Notes: generated by a model from the letters alone, not told the origin. 64,000 nt of DNA from Paenibacillus algorifonticola (GCF_000971975.1 NZ_KQ040779.1:1-64000); one strand, 5' to 3'; positions 39,664 through 48,463 are shown, counted from the first letter of the stretch. Program-made: numbers and translations.

Positions 39664-40530
39664 TTATTTGCCAAGCAATATTTTCGCATAAGGCGAGTCG
39701 ATTGGCAGCATAATGACCGGCTCATTTTTGAGCGTCGTCACATAGCTGTCCAGCGTCCGGTAGAAATTATAGAACGCCGGGTCCTGCCCGTATGCTTTAT
39801 TGTAGATTTTTGCCGCCTGCTGCTCGCCCTCGGCAACGATTTTTTTCGCGTCAGCCTGTGCTTGCGACATTAGCTCGCTTGCGGTACGGTCGGCCTTCGC
39901 CGTAATTTTGCGCGACTCCTCATCGCCCTCGGACAAATAACGCGCCGCGATGGATTGACGGTCGGAAATCATCCGATTGTATACGCTTTGCTTATTGCCT
40001 TCAGGCAAATCCGTCCGCTTAATGCGAACATCGATTACCTCAACGCCATAATCGTCACGCTTCAGCGCCTCGGCTACGTCGCGCGTAATTTCATCATTTA
40101 TATTACCGCGCTCTGTCTGCTCGCTAATAATATTATCGTAATTGACCTCAGACAGCTTGCGGCGCACCGAATTGTATACCGCTTCATCAATACGCTGGAC
40201 ACCGGCGCTCACCGTCTGTGCCGTTTTCAAAAATTGCTCCGGATTCGTAATGCGCCACACCGTGTAATTGTCCACGATGATCGGCTTCTTATCCTTCGTC
40301 AAAATCGACGTTGGATTGCTCTCGTACGTCATCTGGTATTTCGGCAATGGCGATACATTTTCGATAAATGGAATTTTCAGCTTGAGGCCCGGCGTTTCGG
40401 CAACCCGTACCGCTTCACCAAACTTCAGCACAACCTTGTATTCGCCTTCCTTTACGATGTACATCGAGCCTGCTCCAAGAATGACGACGAGCACAAGACT
40501 GACTAGCAAAATCAATTGGTTTTTCTTCAT
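39664..40530 (-). CDS. hflC: HflC, SPFH-family FtsH protease modulator
   Basis: 288 residues with one N-terminal membrane anchor (LILLVSLVLVVILGAGSMYIV), followed by the SPFH/band-7 domain (VVLKFGEAVRVAETPGLKLKIPFIENV) and a long helical region (ARYLSEGDEESRKITAKADRTASELMSQAQADAKKIVAEGEQQAA). HflC and HflK form a membrane complex that controls FtsH, removing damaged membrane proteins. It overlaps hflK by 4 nt and is followed by a terminator. Confidence 0.92.
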   Translation of the reverse strand: MKKNQLILLVSLVLVVILGAGSMYIVKEGEYKVVLKFGEAVRVAETPGLKLKIPFIENVSPLPKYQMTYESNPTSILTKDKKPIIVDNYTVWRITNPEQFLKTAQTVSAGVQRIDEAVYNSVRRKLSEVNYDNIISEQTERGNINDEITRDVAEALKRDDYGVEVIDVRIKRTDLPEGNKQSVYNRMISDRQSIAARYLSEGDEESRKITAKADRTASELMSQAQADAKKIVAEGEQQAAKIYNKAYGQDPAFYNFYRTLDSYVTTLKNEPVIMLPIDSPYAKILLGK

Positions 40531-41561
40531 GGTGTTACGCCCCCTTCCGCCTGCGGAGCAGGGGTTTGCGAATTGCCTGAGCTGCTCGAAGCGCTTTTGC
40601 TGCGCAGCAGTTCATTCAGCGGCAAGTAGTTCACCGTATCTCCATTGCTGTTTGTAATGAAAATTTGCGCATTCGGCAATATTTTTTCCAGCGTCTCAAG
40701 GATAAGACGGCTTTGCGTAACGTCTGGATTATTTTTATATTCGGCAAAAATCGCATTGAACTTCGCTACGTCGCCCTCGGCGTTCAAGATCCGCGACTTT
40801 TTCTCTGCCTCGGCATTTTCGAGCAGCGCCTGCGCTTCACCGCGAGCCTTCGGAATGCGATCATTTTCATATTTTGCCGCGTTGTTGATCTTGGTGTTTT
40901 TCTCCTCGCGGGCGTTCGTTACTTCGCGGAACGCTTCCTCTACCTGGCCGCTTGGCGGCTCAATATCCTGGAACTTAATGTCCATAATCTGAATGCCGGT
41001 TTTGTATTTCGTTTGCAGCTCTAACAACCGCTCCCGCACCTTATCCTGAATAACGGTTTTCCCATCCGTAATCGCATAATCGAGCTTCTCTGAGCCAATA
41101 ACCGAACGGATGGAGGAGCTCGCCGCATTGCGCAGGAAACGCTCCGGATCATCAATGTTGTACAAATAATCATGCAAATTGCTTATTTTCCACTGGACGA
41201 CGGCGTCTGCCGATACGATGTTTTCATCCCCGGTAATCATAAGCGCTTCGTCATCAACGGGTGTCACGCTATCGCCATTTTGGCGGTACCCGATATGAAT
41301 GCGCTGCACCAGCTCAGCCGGCACCGTTACAACCTGCTGAATCGGATATGGAAACTTAAAATGCAGCCCCGCCGTCGCTTCCCCCGTATATTGTCCAAAT
41401 GTCAAAATCGCCGCGCGCTCCTGCTCCTGTACCGTATAAAAAGATGAAAATCCGAGTGTAACGGCTACGACGCCGATGGCAGCTCCGATGATCGCCTTCT
41501 TTACCGTTTTTGGATTAAGCGGCTTCTGGCTTCCTTGCGGTCTGTTTATTTCAGTGTTCAA
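40527..41561 (-). CDS. hflK: HflK, SPFH-family FtsH protease modulator
   Basis: 344 residues: a short cytoplasmic start, one membrane segment (AIIGAAIGVVAVTLGFSSFYTV), and an SPFH domain (AAILTFGQYTGEATAGLHFKFPYPIQQV) with an extended helical portion (EKNTKINNAAKYENDRIPKARGEAQALLENAEAEKKSRILNAEGDV). The C-terminus is Pro/Ser-rich. The TTG start follows AGGGAGAGG at a good distance. It is translationally coupled to hflC. Confidence 0.92.
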   Translation of the reverse strand: MNTEINRPQGSQKPLNPKTVKKAIIGAAIGVVAVTLGFSSFYTVQEQERAAILTFGQYTGEATAGLHFKFPYPIQQVVTVPAELVQRIHIGYRQNGDSVTPVDDEALMITGDENIVSADAVVQWKISNLHDYLYNIDDPERFLRNAASSSIRSVIGSEKLDYAITDGKTVIQDKVRERLLELQTKYKTGIQIMDIKFQDIEPPSGQVEEAFREVTNAREEKNTKINNAAKYENDRIPKARGEAQALLENAEAEKKSRILNAEGDVAKFNAIFAEYKNNPDVTQSRLILETLEKILPNAQIFITNSNGDTVNYLPLNELLRSKSASSSSGNSQTPAPQAEGGVTP

Positions 41562-41634
41562 TTAAACCTCTCCCTTCTATTTATATGAACAAAATGAGAA
41601 CAAACCTAATCTGTTCATACGTGAAGGGAGCCTA

Positions 41635-42717
41635 TTAGGTGACAGTTTTTTCCCAGCGATTATAAATCCGTATGACGATGATCTTCAAAAGCAGATAAAC
41701 CGGGATCGCAACCATGATGCCAATAATGCCGCCAAGCGTCCCGGAAACGAGAATAAGCAGCAGCGTTGTAATGGGATGAACGTCCAGCTTTCGTCCATAA
41801 ATATACGGGGACAAAATGTTGCCTTCAATTTGCTGGGCCAGCATAATGACGACCACAACCCAGATGACGGACGAAGGCTCGTCGATAAACGCCACGATCA
41901 CACAAGGAATGAGCCCCAAAATTTGCCCAATGTACGGGATCATATTCATGAAAGCAATGACGAGAGCCAGCACCAGCGGATACGGCAAGCCGATGAGAAG
42001 AAAGCCGGCCAGCACCATCCCGCCAAGCAGCAAGCAAAGCGTTACCCGGCCGACAATAAAGCCGCTTAGTGCTTTGTCCATTTCCTGAAGCGTTTCTTTT
42101 AAACCGTTCTTGTACCGCCCGGGAACCCGCTCCAGCAGCTTATGGACCGCAGCTCGGTCATCCATCAGCATGTAATAAAGGAGCAGCGGCGCCGTAGATA
42201 CGACGATTATAAAATTGGAGAGTACGGAAAAGGCATTTTTCACATAGTCGGTTGCCGATGCAATGCTTTACGTCAAATAGGGCTCCGCTTTATCCATTAA
42301 ATTAAAGCCTGCAAAATCAAATTTCGACAGATCGACACCAAACAAAATTTGATTTTTCTGAAGCTGCTCCAGTTGCCTTCGAAAGTCATCCGCAAGCTTC
42401 GGCAGCTGCTCCAGCAAACCCGTCAGCTGGCGCTGCAATATCGGCCATACGACGATGCCGAGCAGCGTAATGAGCGCAGCCGCGAGCATATAAATGAGCA
42501 GAATGCATAGCGGCTTCGGCAGCTTCCAGCGATGCAGGCGTGCGACCAATGGGCGGAGCAAATAATACAAAAATACCGACAGCACAATCGGTACAAAGAT
42601 GATTTTCAGCGCGAGCATAATCGGGTCAAAAAAGGCGGAGTTGCGCGCAAACAAATACAAAATAAGCAGCACCAATATGATACTGACGAAAAATTGGTTC
42701 AATCGGGTTAGACGCAT
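41635..42717 (-). pseudogene. AI-2E-family transporter gene interrupted by an in-frame stop
   Basis: Two open segments, 42717-42268 (ending ...KAEPYLT) and 42243-41635 (starting ...KNAFSVLSN), are in the same frame and separated by one TAA plus eight sense codons (SIASATDY). Together they give a full-length AI-2E-family (YtvI/YubA-like) protein with N-terminal membrane helices, the coiled periplasmic-like helix region, and the conserved C-terminal ALVIAFMNMIPYIGQILGLIP and ISPYIYGRKLDVHP motifs. A single-base change (for example CAA, GAA or AAA to TAA) would restore it. The second part has no ribosome site, so the product is probably lost unless the stop is a sequencing error or is read through. 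Confidence 0.8.
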
Positions 42718-42808
42718 AGTGAAGCTTCCCCTCTATCGCTTAGTTATGCCTATCATCTATGCTTACCCATTGCCCTGCTCCTGAAACCAAATCCTTACAG
42801 GGAGAACG

Positions 42809-43001
42809 TTGTTTTTTCCAACGGTGCATTTTAATCATTTAAATATAAGACTGGCGTTAGGCCATATCTACAACGCTGCCTACCGCGGCCATTGCCGAAC
42901 AGACAGGGCTTGCTACGCTGGAGCATTTCTGTACCCTTTTCAAAAAACATTATGGCCTGACGGCAACGGCCTATCGAAAAAGTCCCATTTTTCGCGGATA
43001 A
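42809..43001 (+). pseudogene. Remnant of an AraC-family regulator (C-terminal helix-turn-helix)
   Basis: In the frame ending at TAA 42999-43001, residues TAAIAEQTGLATLEHFCTLF followed by KKHYGLTATAYRKS form a textbook second helix-turn-helix of an AraC-family protein. The frame is blocked upstream at 42858, but the next frame continues with LNIRLALGHIY, which fits the helix before it, so a frameshift near 42865 is likely. Only about 60 residues remain and there is no start. It lies just before the pectate lyase gene and may be the relic of its regulator. Confidence 0.7.
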
Positions 43002-43117
43002 AACAACATGTGAGGTAATGATTATTGCTGGAATCGCTTTCATTCCTTACGATGTGTCCAAGGAGGTAAAATGGAATAAAATACTATTAAAGCGATTACA
43101 AAGGAGGAAAAAACGTA

Positions 43118-45031
43118 ATGTCCACCATGCTATTTAAGAAAAAGGGGATCAAACCACTCGCCTTCCTGCTCTGCTTCTGTCTAGCCCTTCCTTTTACATC
43201 CATGCTCGGAAAAGTTCAGGCAGCTACGCTTTACAGCGCTGATTTTGAAAATGGCGGTGCCTCGGGCTGGACCGCAACAAGCGGCACCTGGTCAGTCGTA
43301 CAGGATAGCGGCTCAAATGTATATGCACAGACTAGCTCCTCAGAAGGCCGTACTTCCGCAGGCAATCAGGCATGGACCGATTACAGCGTTGAAGCCAAGG
43401 TGAAAATTGATAATTTCAATGGAACGAACCGTACTTATGTAGCCGGACGCTATCAGGATGGCAATAATTTTTATGCAGCGTCGCTTTATAACAGCGGCGG
43501 CGGCAAGCTTGAAATACGCAAAAAAGTAAGCGGTTCCACAACTACTCTTGCAACCGTTGACTACCCCGTTGCCGCCGGTACTTGGTACACGGTTAAGCTC
43601 ACGATGTCTGGTTCGGCAATCACTATGCATCTCAACGGCACGCAGGTGCTGACGGCAACTGACTCCAGTCTGACTTCTGGCTCTGTTGGTCTCGTCAGCT
43701 TTAAGACGGCTGCTAAATACGACAATGTCATCGTGTCGGATTCGGCATCGACTCCAACACCAACGCCAACGCCTTCGGCAACAGCTACTCCAACACCGAC
43801 AGCTACTCCTACTCCTACTCCTACTCCTACAGCTACGCCAACACCATCTGCTACACCAACACCAGCAACCGGCGATCTATTCGTAGCGGCGAATGGCTCT
43901 GCCAGCAACAGCGGTACCATTAGCAGCCCGCTTACGCTTGCGGCAGCACTGACGCAAATTCAGCCGGGCAAAACAATCTATATGCGCGGCGGCACATATG
44001 CCTTTTCTGAAACCGTAACGATTGATCGGACGAACAGCGGAAGCTCGGTTAGCGCACGAAAAGGACTTGTCGCTTATGGCAGCGAGAAGCCTGTGCTGGA
44101 TTTCTCCGCACAAGCTTTTGCCTCTACGAACCGCGGCCTGCAAATTAACGGCCACTATTGGTTTGTGAAAGGACTTGAAGTAAAAGGTGCTGGAGATAAC
44201 GGCATCTACATCGGCGGCAATTACAACCGTATCGAAAATGTAGAAACGCATCATAACCGCGATACTGGCCTGCAGCTCGGACGTTATGTATCCACTGCCG
44301 GCTACAGCGAATGGCCTGCTTACAATGAAATTATTAATTCTTACTCCCACGACAACTACGATCCGGATAACGGCGAAGATGCCGACGGATTTGCCGCGAA
44401 GCTGACTGTTGGCCCAGGCAATGTTTTCGACGGCTGTATTGCGGCGTATAACGTGGATGACGGCTGGGATCTTTATACAAAAACCGATACTGGAGCAATT
44501 GGTGTTGTAACGATTCGCAACAGCATCGCCTATCAAAATGGCCAAACGTCCGACGGTACCTCGACAACCGATAGCGATGGCAATGGTTTCAAGCTGGGCG
44601 GTGAAAAAATTGCCGTAAATCACATCGTTGAGAACAGCATCGCGTTCCAAAACAAAAAGCACGGCTTCACTTATAACAGCAACCCAGGCACCATTTCCAT
44701 GAAAAACAATACTTCGTGGAGCAATGGACAAAGCAACTTCGCTTTTGATTTAGGTACACACACGTTCACCAACAACCTGAGCTTTAGCGGCGGTTCCAGT
44801 GACAAAACAAGCGGCACCGATGTTTCCAATACCAATGTTTGGTGGAAAAGCAATGCAAGCGTGAACGGCAAAGGTCTGCTTGCAAGCTCAGCTGACTTCG
44901 TGAGCTTGACCCCTTCCATTACCCGCAACGCAGACGGATCGCCGAATCTTGGCAACTTCCTCAAGCTGGCGACTGGCAGTGATTTAATCGGCTCTGGCAC
45001 GCCATCTGGGACAAATGTTGGCGCTCGCTAG
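43118..45031 (+). CDS. Secreted pectate lyase, PL9-like, with N-terminal laminin-G-like domain (637 aa)
   Basis: Signal peptide (KKKGIKPLAFLLCFCLALPFTSMLGKVQA), a beta-sandwich domain of the concanavalin/LamG kind (about residues 37-205), a Thr/Pro linker (TPTPTPSATATPTPT...), then a right-handed parallel beta-helix. The segment DNYDPDNGEDADGFAAKLTVG carries the Asp cluster and Lys that in family-9 pectate lyases bind calcium and abstract the proton, and GLQLG and GFKLGG rungs follow. It should cleave polygalacturonate outside the cell, feeding the oligosaccharide uptake system of the type encoded at 9.7-14 kb. GGAGG precedes the ATG. It appears monocistronic. Confidence 0.88.
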   Translation: MSTMLFKKKGIKPLAFLLCFCLALPFTSMLGKVQAATLYSADFENGGASGWTATSGTWSVVQDSGSNVYAQTSSSEGRTSAGNQAWTDYSVEAKVKIDNFNGTNRTYVAGRYQDGNNFYAASLYNSGGGKLEIRKKVSGSTTTLATVDYPVAAGTWYTVKLTMSGSAITMHLNGTQVLTATDSSLTSGSVGLVSFKTAAKYDNVIVSDSASTPTPTPTPSATATPTPTATPTPTPTPTATPTPSATPTPATGDLFVAANGSASNSGTISSPLTLAAALTQIQPGKTIYMRGGTYAFSETVTIDRTNSGSSVSARKGLVAYGSEKPVLDFSAQAFASTNRGLQINGHYWFVKGLEVKGAGDNGIYIGGNYNRIENVETHHNRDTGLQLGRYVSTAGYSEWPAYNEIINSYSHDNYDPDNGEDADGFAAKLTVGPGNVFDGCIAAYNVDDGWDLYTKTDTGAIGVVTIRNSIAYQNGQTSDGTSTTDSDGNGFKLGGEKIAVNHIVENSIAFQNKKHGFTYNSNPGTISMKNNTSWSNGQSNFAFDLGTHTFTNNLSFSGGSSDKTSGTDVSNTNVWWKSNASVNGKGLLASSADFVSLTPSITRNADGSPNLGNFLKLATGSDLIGSGTPSGTNVGAR

Positions 45032-45100
45032 ACTGATATAAAGTCAGGAATTTACGGCCGCCCCTTGCCTGAATGCGTCAAAACCGCTACCATGGTAAAG

Positions 45101-45152
45101 GTGCATAAGCGAAAGCAGCCACTTGTGGCTCCTTATGTGCGATTAACTTTTT
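45101..45152 (+). terminator. Hairpin/terminator after the pectate lyase gene
   Basis: A strong inner stem AGCCAC-TT-GTGGCT (45117-45130) is extended by CATAAG/CTTATG and followed by GATTAACTTTTTG. The ribosome site of the next gene starts a few nt later, so read-through is possible. Confidence 0.5.
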
Positions 45153-45168
45153 GCCTAAGGAGACTAAC

Positions 45169-45723
45169 ATGTTAAAGCCAGGAAGAAATGATGTATGCCA
45201 CTGCGGCAGCGGCCGTAAATATAAAAAATGCTGTATCGAGCTTGACCGCGAGGAAGAGCGCCGCTTGGCTGCGGCGCAAGCTTCCGGCGGGCTGCAATCC
45301 TACGCGGATATCGAGCGCCTGCTGGATCAAGAGCTCGTGTGGGAAGCGCCATCCTATGGCGAGCTTGCCCGTGAGCTGGCAGCACAAATGAAGGAAGGCT
45401 ACACGCCTGCCCAAATTAGCCTTGCCCTGTTTATGTGGAAGGAATATACGGATGCGAATAAACCTTCCTTCCGTAAATCCGGCGTCTACTGCGCGGCTTT
45501 GGAATATTTGATTTGCGAAATTCAAAGCATTCCAAGCTCGAAAGCCGAGCTTGCCGAGAAGTATAGCGTATCCGTATCTACTCTATCGAAAAAATGTACC
45601 GAGCTGACCAGCTTCTTCATGGAGCAATATGCAGAGCTTCAAGCGGAGCAGCCTGAGGCTGCAGCCGCTGGCGACGATGTGAATGCGGAGCAGCTCCAGC
45701 AAGAGGAGCTTGTGAAGGCGTAA
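45169..45723 (+). CDS. SEC-C zinc-motif protein (184 aa)
   Basis: It opens with a SEC-C motif, PGRNDVCHCGSGRKYKKCC, a small zinc finger identical in style to the SecA C-terminus. A helical domain follows (SYADIERLLDQEL...), then a short helix-turn-helix-like stretch (ELAEKYSVSVSTLSKKC) and an acidic Gln/Glu-rich tail. ATG at 45169 is chosen because AAGGAG lies 6 nt before it. The role is unknown; SEC-C proteins bind zinc and often act near ribosomes or SecB-like partners. The apparent HTH raises the chance of a regulatory function. Confidence 0.8.
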   Translation: MLKPGRNDVCHCGSGRKYKKCCIELDREEERRLAAAQASGGLQSYADIERLLDQELVWEAPSYGELARELAAQMKEGYTPAQISLALFMWKEYTDANKPSFRKSGVYCAALEYLICEIQSIPSSKAELAEKYSVSVSTLSKKCTELTSFFMEQYAELQAEQPEAAAAGDDVNAEQLQQEELVKA

Positions 45724-45787
45724 GCAAGGCGGGATTCTTGCTGAAGCAGTGAGCTTTTTTACTTCCATCTATGGTCGTCTATTACAG

Positions 45788-45838
45788 CAAAAGAGCCTGC
45801 CGCCTTCACATAAACGTGAAAGCAGCGGGCTCTTTTAG
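45788..45838. terminator. Bidirectional terminator
   Basis: AAAAGAGCC...TTCAC (45789) pairs with GTGAA...GGGCTCTTTT around a short loop, with a few internal mismatches. T-rich tracts flank both sides. It serves the SEC-C gene (plus) and the flavin-binding protein gene (minus). Confidence 0.75.
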
Positions 45839-45888
45839 TTTAATTTTTTTAATGGATAACTCTAGCTAATTGCTAGTGTTAATTGATT

Positions 45889-46311
45889 TTATTGCAGCCA
45901 CACCTTAGTCTCGCCACCGTCGCTGGAATATTCAATATACTCCGGTACCGCTTCTATAATAATGTATTCCGGATCATGAGGTCCTTCGAACCACTGCTTG
46001 AAATTTTCATTCCACAGCTTCTCACGTAGCTTGTCGTCCGCGCACAATTCCGCACGTGCCTGAATTTGGACAATATCGGAAGAGGGCTTGCCATCGTAAC
46101 CGACGAGAATATGAACATTCGGGTTAGCCCGCAGCTCATCAACCTTGCTCGTATCGCGATTTGTCGCCAAATATAAGTTAAGCCCGTCATGGAAGAGCGC
46201 CATATAACGCACCATCGGCTTATCGCCATTTACGGTAGCAAACGAGCATACATGGTTCGCTTGCAGCACATCAATAATTTCCTGCTCCAATTGTTTTGTT
46301 GTATTCGGCAT
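45889..46311 (-). CDS. Pyridoxamine 5'-phosphate oxidase-family (FMN-binding split barrel) protein
   Basis: 140 residues of a split-barrel flavoprotein. The core VCSFATVNGDKPMVRYMALFHDGLNLYLATNRDTSKVDELRANPNVHILV resembles general stress protein 26-like members. It probably binds FMN or F420-like cofactors, but as a short stand-alone barrel it need not oxidise pyridoxamine phosphate. GGAGAG precedes the ATG. It is monocistronic, bounded by the bidirectional terminator. Confidence 0.85.
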   Translation of the reverse strand: MPNTTKQLEQEIIDVLQANHVCSFATVNGDKPMVRYMALFHDGLNLYLATNRDTSKVDELRANPNVHILVGYDGKPSSDIVQIQARAELCADDKLREKLWNENFKQWFEGPHDPEYIIIEAVPEYIEYSSDGGETKVWLQ

Positions 46312-46577
46312 AAGTATCTCTCCTTAAAGGTTCATCTTTTTGCTTGGCATTCCGGCATCGCGCTTGCCATAGATTACCCCTTTTGCCGTTTTTTTAATCG
46401 GAGCAATGCTTTGATGTTTATTTCGTTTATGTAATAGACAGCAAGGCACCGTTAGAAAAGCTACTGCTCTTTAGCGATTCACCAGCGCCAGCTGTATAGC
46501 AAACGTACAGCAATTGTAAAGCAGACGCACGAATACGCCTGCTTGTTTTTCATCACCATTAAATGTTCAACTATTAT

Positions 46578-47168
46578 TTATTGTTCTACGACATCATTTG
46601 CCGCGAAACGGTACGGCTTCTTGGAATGTCGATTCGCATAGGAAGAAGCGACAATTGCTTCCGGTTTCAGACGAGCTTTCATCCCCATAGCCTCCACACG
46701 CAGTACCATTTCCGCCACATAGGCTGCCGTCTTGCTGACAGCCGGATCTGTTCCGGCATCGACGTCAATATACGCTTCGAAGGACGCGCCCTTGTATACA
46801 AAAGGAAGCACGATATCCTCCATTTGCGCCCTGCGTTCTCCACCGAAAAATAGCGCGACCTCCTCACTATATGACGTCTCCAGCGACAGCTTCTCCTTAA
46901 TGGATTTCAGTTCCCGCGGTATGACGACCTGCCGATAGCAGGCCCATGCCCCTTTGCCCTCACGCTGGATAACGACGCCGGTAATCATTGTCGTATGTCC
47001 CGCATGCACCTGGCAGTCGGTACCGATCATGAAATTGTAATTTGCATGTGGATCAAGCGACATAAAACGGACAATGCGGTCATGCACCTGCTCCAGATTG
47101 AGGCGTCTTTCCGATACATTGTGAAACTCCATGTCATGAATCAATTGAAGATGTTTTCTTATTTTCAT
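46578..47168 (-). CDS. YkuK-like (DUF458, ribonuclease H-like) protein
   Basis: About 196 residues. The conserved pattern NYNFMIGTDCQVHAGHTTMITGVVIQREGKGAWACYRQVVIPRE near the N-terminus and AYIDVDAGTDPAVSKTAAYVAEMV later place it in the YkuK (DUF458) family, which has an RNase H-like fold and keeps the acidic residues (GTD, DVD). Activity is unproven; the gene is associated with sporulating Bacillales. Two or three adjacent start codons are possible; I chose the ATG at 47168, with AGGTG upstream. Confidence 0.82.
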   Translation of the reverse strand: MKIRKHLQLIHDMEFHNVSERRLNLEQVHDRIVRFMSLDPHANYNFMIGTDCQVHAGHTTMITGVVIQREGKGAWACYRQVVIPRELKSIKEKLSLETSYSEEVALFFGGERRAQMEDIVLPFVYKGASFEAYIDVDAGTDPAVSKTAAYVAEMVLRVEAMGMKARLKPEAIVASSYANRHSKKPYRFAANDVVEQ

Positions 47169-47219
47169 CATCGTCACCTGTAAAGCAATTAGGCTTCTTC
47201 CCTTCTTTAGTTGGAGTAG

Positions 47220-47304
47220 TGTGCTTCAAGGGACTTGAACCCTTAGTTGTCCCTAGGACAGCGGATTTTAAGTCCGCCGCGTCTGCCACTTCCGCCAGAA
47301 GCAC
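47220..47304 (-). tRNA. tRNA-Leu (anticodon TAA)
   Basis: Acceptor GTGCTTC/GAAGCAC, anticodon arm GCGGA-CTTAAAA-TCCGC, a long variable arm typical of class II tRNAs, and T-arm AAGGG-TTCAAGT-CCCTT. The 3' CCA is not encoded. Confidence 0.93.
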
Positions 47305-47314
47305 AAAGTTATAG

Positions 47315-47388
47315 TGACGCATGGGGGATTCGAACCCGCCGTATCCACGAGTGAAAGTCGTGTGGCTTAGCCGCTTGCCGAATGCGCC
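47315..47388 (-). tRNA. tRNA-Glu-like (anticodon TTC), divergent copy 1
   Basis: Anticodon arm CACGA-CTTTCAC-TCGTG. Acceptor GGCGCAT/ATGCGTC contains a G-T pair, and the T-stem GCGGG/CCCCC has a C-C mismatch. The D-stem has G11-C24 where U11-A24 is a usual glutamate identity pair. No CCA is encoded. It is identical to the copy at 47653 and differs from the canonical tRNA-Glu at 54974. Confidence 0.8.
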
Positions 47389-47411
47389 TTAATTGAAGTA
47401 CTGCTTTAAAA

Positions 47412-47484
47412 CAAGGGGCGCGGGAATCGAACCCGCCTCATTCGGATTTGGACTCCGACTCGCCTGCCTTGGACATGTCCCCCT
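47412..47484 (-). tRNA. Atypical tRNA with CCA anticodon (Trp-like, possibly degenerate)
   Basis: Anticodon arm TCGGA-GTCCAAA-TCCGA and T-arm GCGGG-TTCGATT-CCCGC are well formed. The acceptor AGGGGGA/GCCCCTT has a G-T pair and an A-G mismatch. Position 8 is C instead of the near-universal T, position 14 is C instead of A, and the D-stem rests on wobble pairs. The discriminator G fits tRNA-Trp. No CCA is encoded. Confidence 0.55.
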
Positions 47485-47493
47485 ATATTTGGT

Positions 47494-47567
47494 TGGCTGC
47501 CCCTCTTGGAATCGAACCAAGACGCACGGTGTCAAAGACCGTTGCCCTACCGTTAGGCGAAGGGGCA
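47494..47567 (-). tRNA. tRNA-Gln (anticodon TTG)
   Basis: Acceptor TGCCCCT/AGGGGCA, anticodon arm ACGGT-CTTTGAC-ACCGT, T-arm CTTGG-TTCGATT-CCAAG. The 3' end GCCA is encoded. Confidence 0.93.
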
Positions 47568-47571
47568 TTAT

Positions 47572-47648
47572 TGGGGAGATTAACCGGACTCGAACCGGTA
47601 CTTATCAGGACCACAACCTGACGTGTTTGCCTTTTCACCATAATCTCC
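47572..47648 (-). tRNA. tRNA-His (anticodon GTG)
   Basis: It has the extra 5' G (G-1) opposite C73, acceptor GAGATTA/TAATCTC, anticodon arm TCAGG-TTGTGGT-CCTGA and T-arm ACCGG-TTCGAGT-CCGGT. CCA is encoded. Confidence 0.92.
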
Positions 47649-47652
47649 ATAG

Positions 47653-47726
47653 TGACGCATGGGGGATTCGAACCCGCCGTATCCACGAGTGAAAGTCGTG
47701 TGGCTTAGCCGCTTGCCGAATGCGCC
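47653..47726 (-). tRNA. tRNA-Glu-like (anticodon TTC), divergent copy 2
   Basis: Identical in sequence to 47315-47388, including the G-T acceptor pair and the C-C mismatch in the T-stem. No CCA is encoded. It is the first gene of this minus-strand tRNA cluster. Confidence 0.8.
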
Positions 47727-47950
47727 GTAATTAAAAGACTATTTAAACCTACTCAATCACAAACGTATGTTCTAATTTTTACAACAAAAAAACTACTTTC
47801 CCCCTCCTGGTTCCGCCTTGCTATTCCGTCTTCAGCTGATTTCAGCCAAGTTTCGAGAATGCACAAACGGACCACTCACCTAGGGTGCAAGTAGTCTTCA
47901 CGTATACAGATAATGACTCATCGGAATGTATTCTACCCCGCGCTTCAAGA

Positions 47951-48184
47951 TCAGGCTGCCGCTTCTCCCCCTTTATTCAGGATGGAGCAGTCCGGCTGCG
48001 ATACGCAAAAACGACGAATATTCGGTTCGATGCAGGCAACATGTAAGTTTTCATTCATCTCTTCTAACGCCGGATGCTGATGTTCATCCGCCTGCTGCTT
48101 AGTTATATCGCTCTGCACTTGTTCATACTGATGTAAATCAAGCTCCGCTTGCCAATCCATACGCTGTTCTGCTGCGTTTTTCAT
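47951..48184 (-). CDS. Small hypothetical protein with His/Glu-rich and Cys motifs (77 aa)
   Basis: No family recognised. Translation from ATG at 48184 follows AAGGAAGGTGCAGGAA. The protein starts MKNAAEQRMDWQAELDLHQYE, is hydrophilic and Gln/Glu/His-rich, and ends with two Cys in VACIEPNIRRFCVSQPDCSIL (three in total). There is no signal peptide or membrane segment. It lies upstream of a tRNA cluster in a stretch with few other genes. It is likely a lineage-specific protein. Confidence 0.55.
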   Translation of the reverse strand: MKNAAEQRMDWQAELDLHQYEQVQSDITKQQADEHQHPALEEMNENLHVACIEPNIRRFCVSQPDCSILNKGGEAAA

Positions 48185-48463
48185 TTCCTGCACCTTCCTT
48201 TCATCTTCGTTAGTTGTTCTCAATGCTGGTTCAGCTTCCCGATCCCCATCTTACTTTATCGCTTTAACACTTTAATTCATGTTCGATCTGATGCTTCTCA
48301 TACTAGCATATTGACTTTTAACAAGTCAACCCTTTTTATTTTAAAAAATGAAAATAGTTAATTTTATTGATTTTATTACCTTATATTCATAAACATCATA
48401 CAGAAAAAAGAATCATTTTTCGTTAATCATTGAATTTCTCCACCTGAAGTATTCCTTTATCAA
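48185..48463. other. AT-rich intergenic region, nothing recognised
   Basis: About 280 bp, increasingly AT-rich toward 48420. No supported open frame, no tRNA, and no hairpin apart from the terminator at 48464. Confidence 0.5.

Noticed and set aside
43750..43870. Tandem ACTCCTACTCCT/CCAACACC-like repeat
   Set aside because: It encodes the Thr-Pro linker of the pectate lyase; the repetition follows from the protein sequence.
47218..47730. Short open frames through the tRNA cluster
   Set aside because: They are produced by tRNA genes, not by protein-coding sequence.
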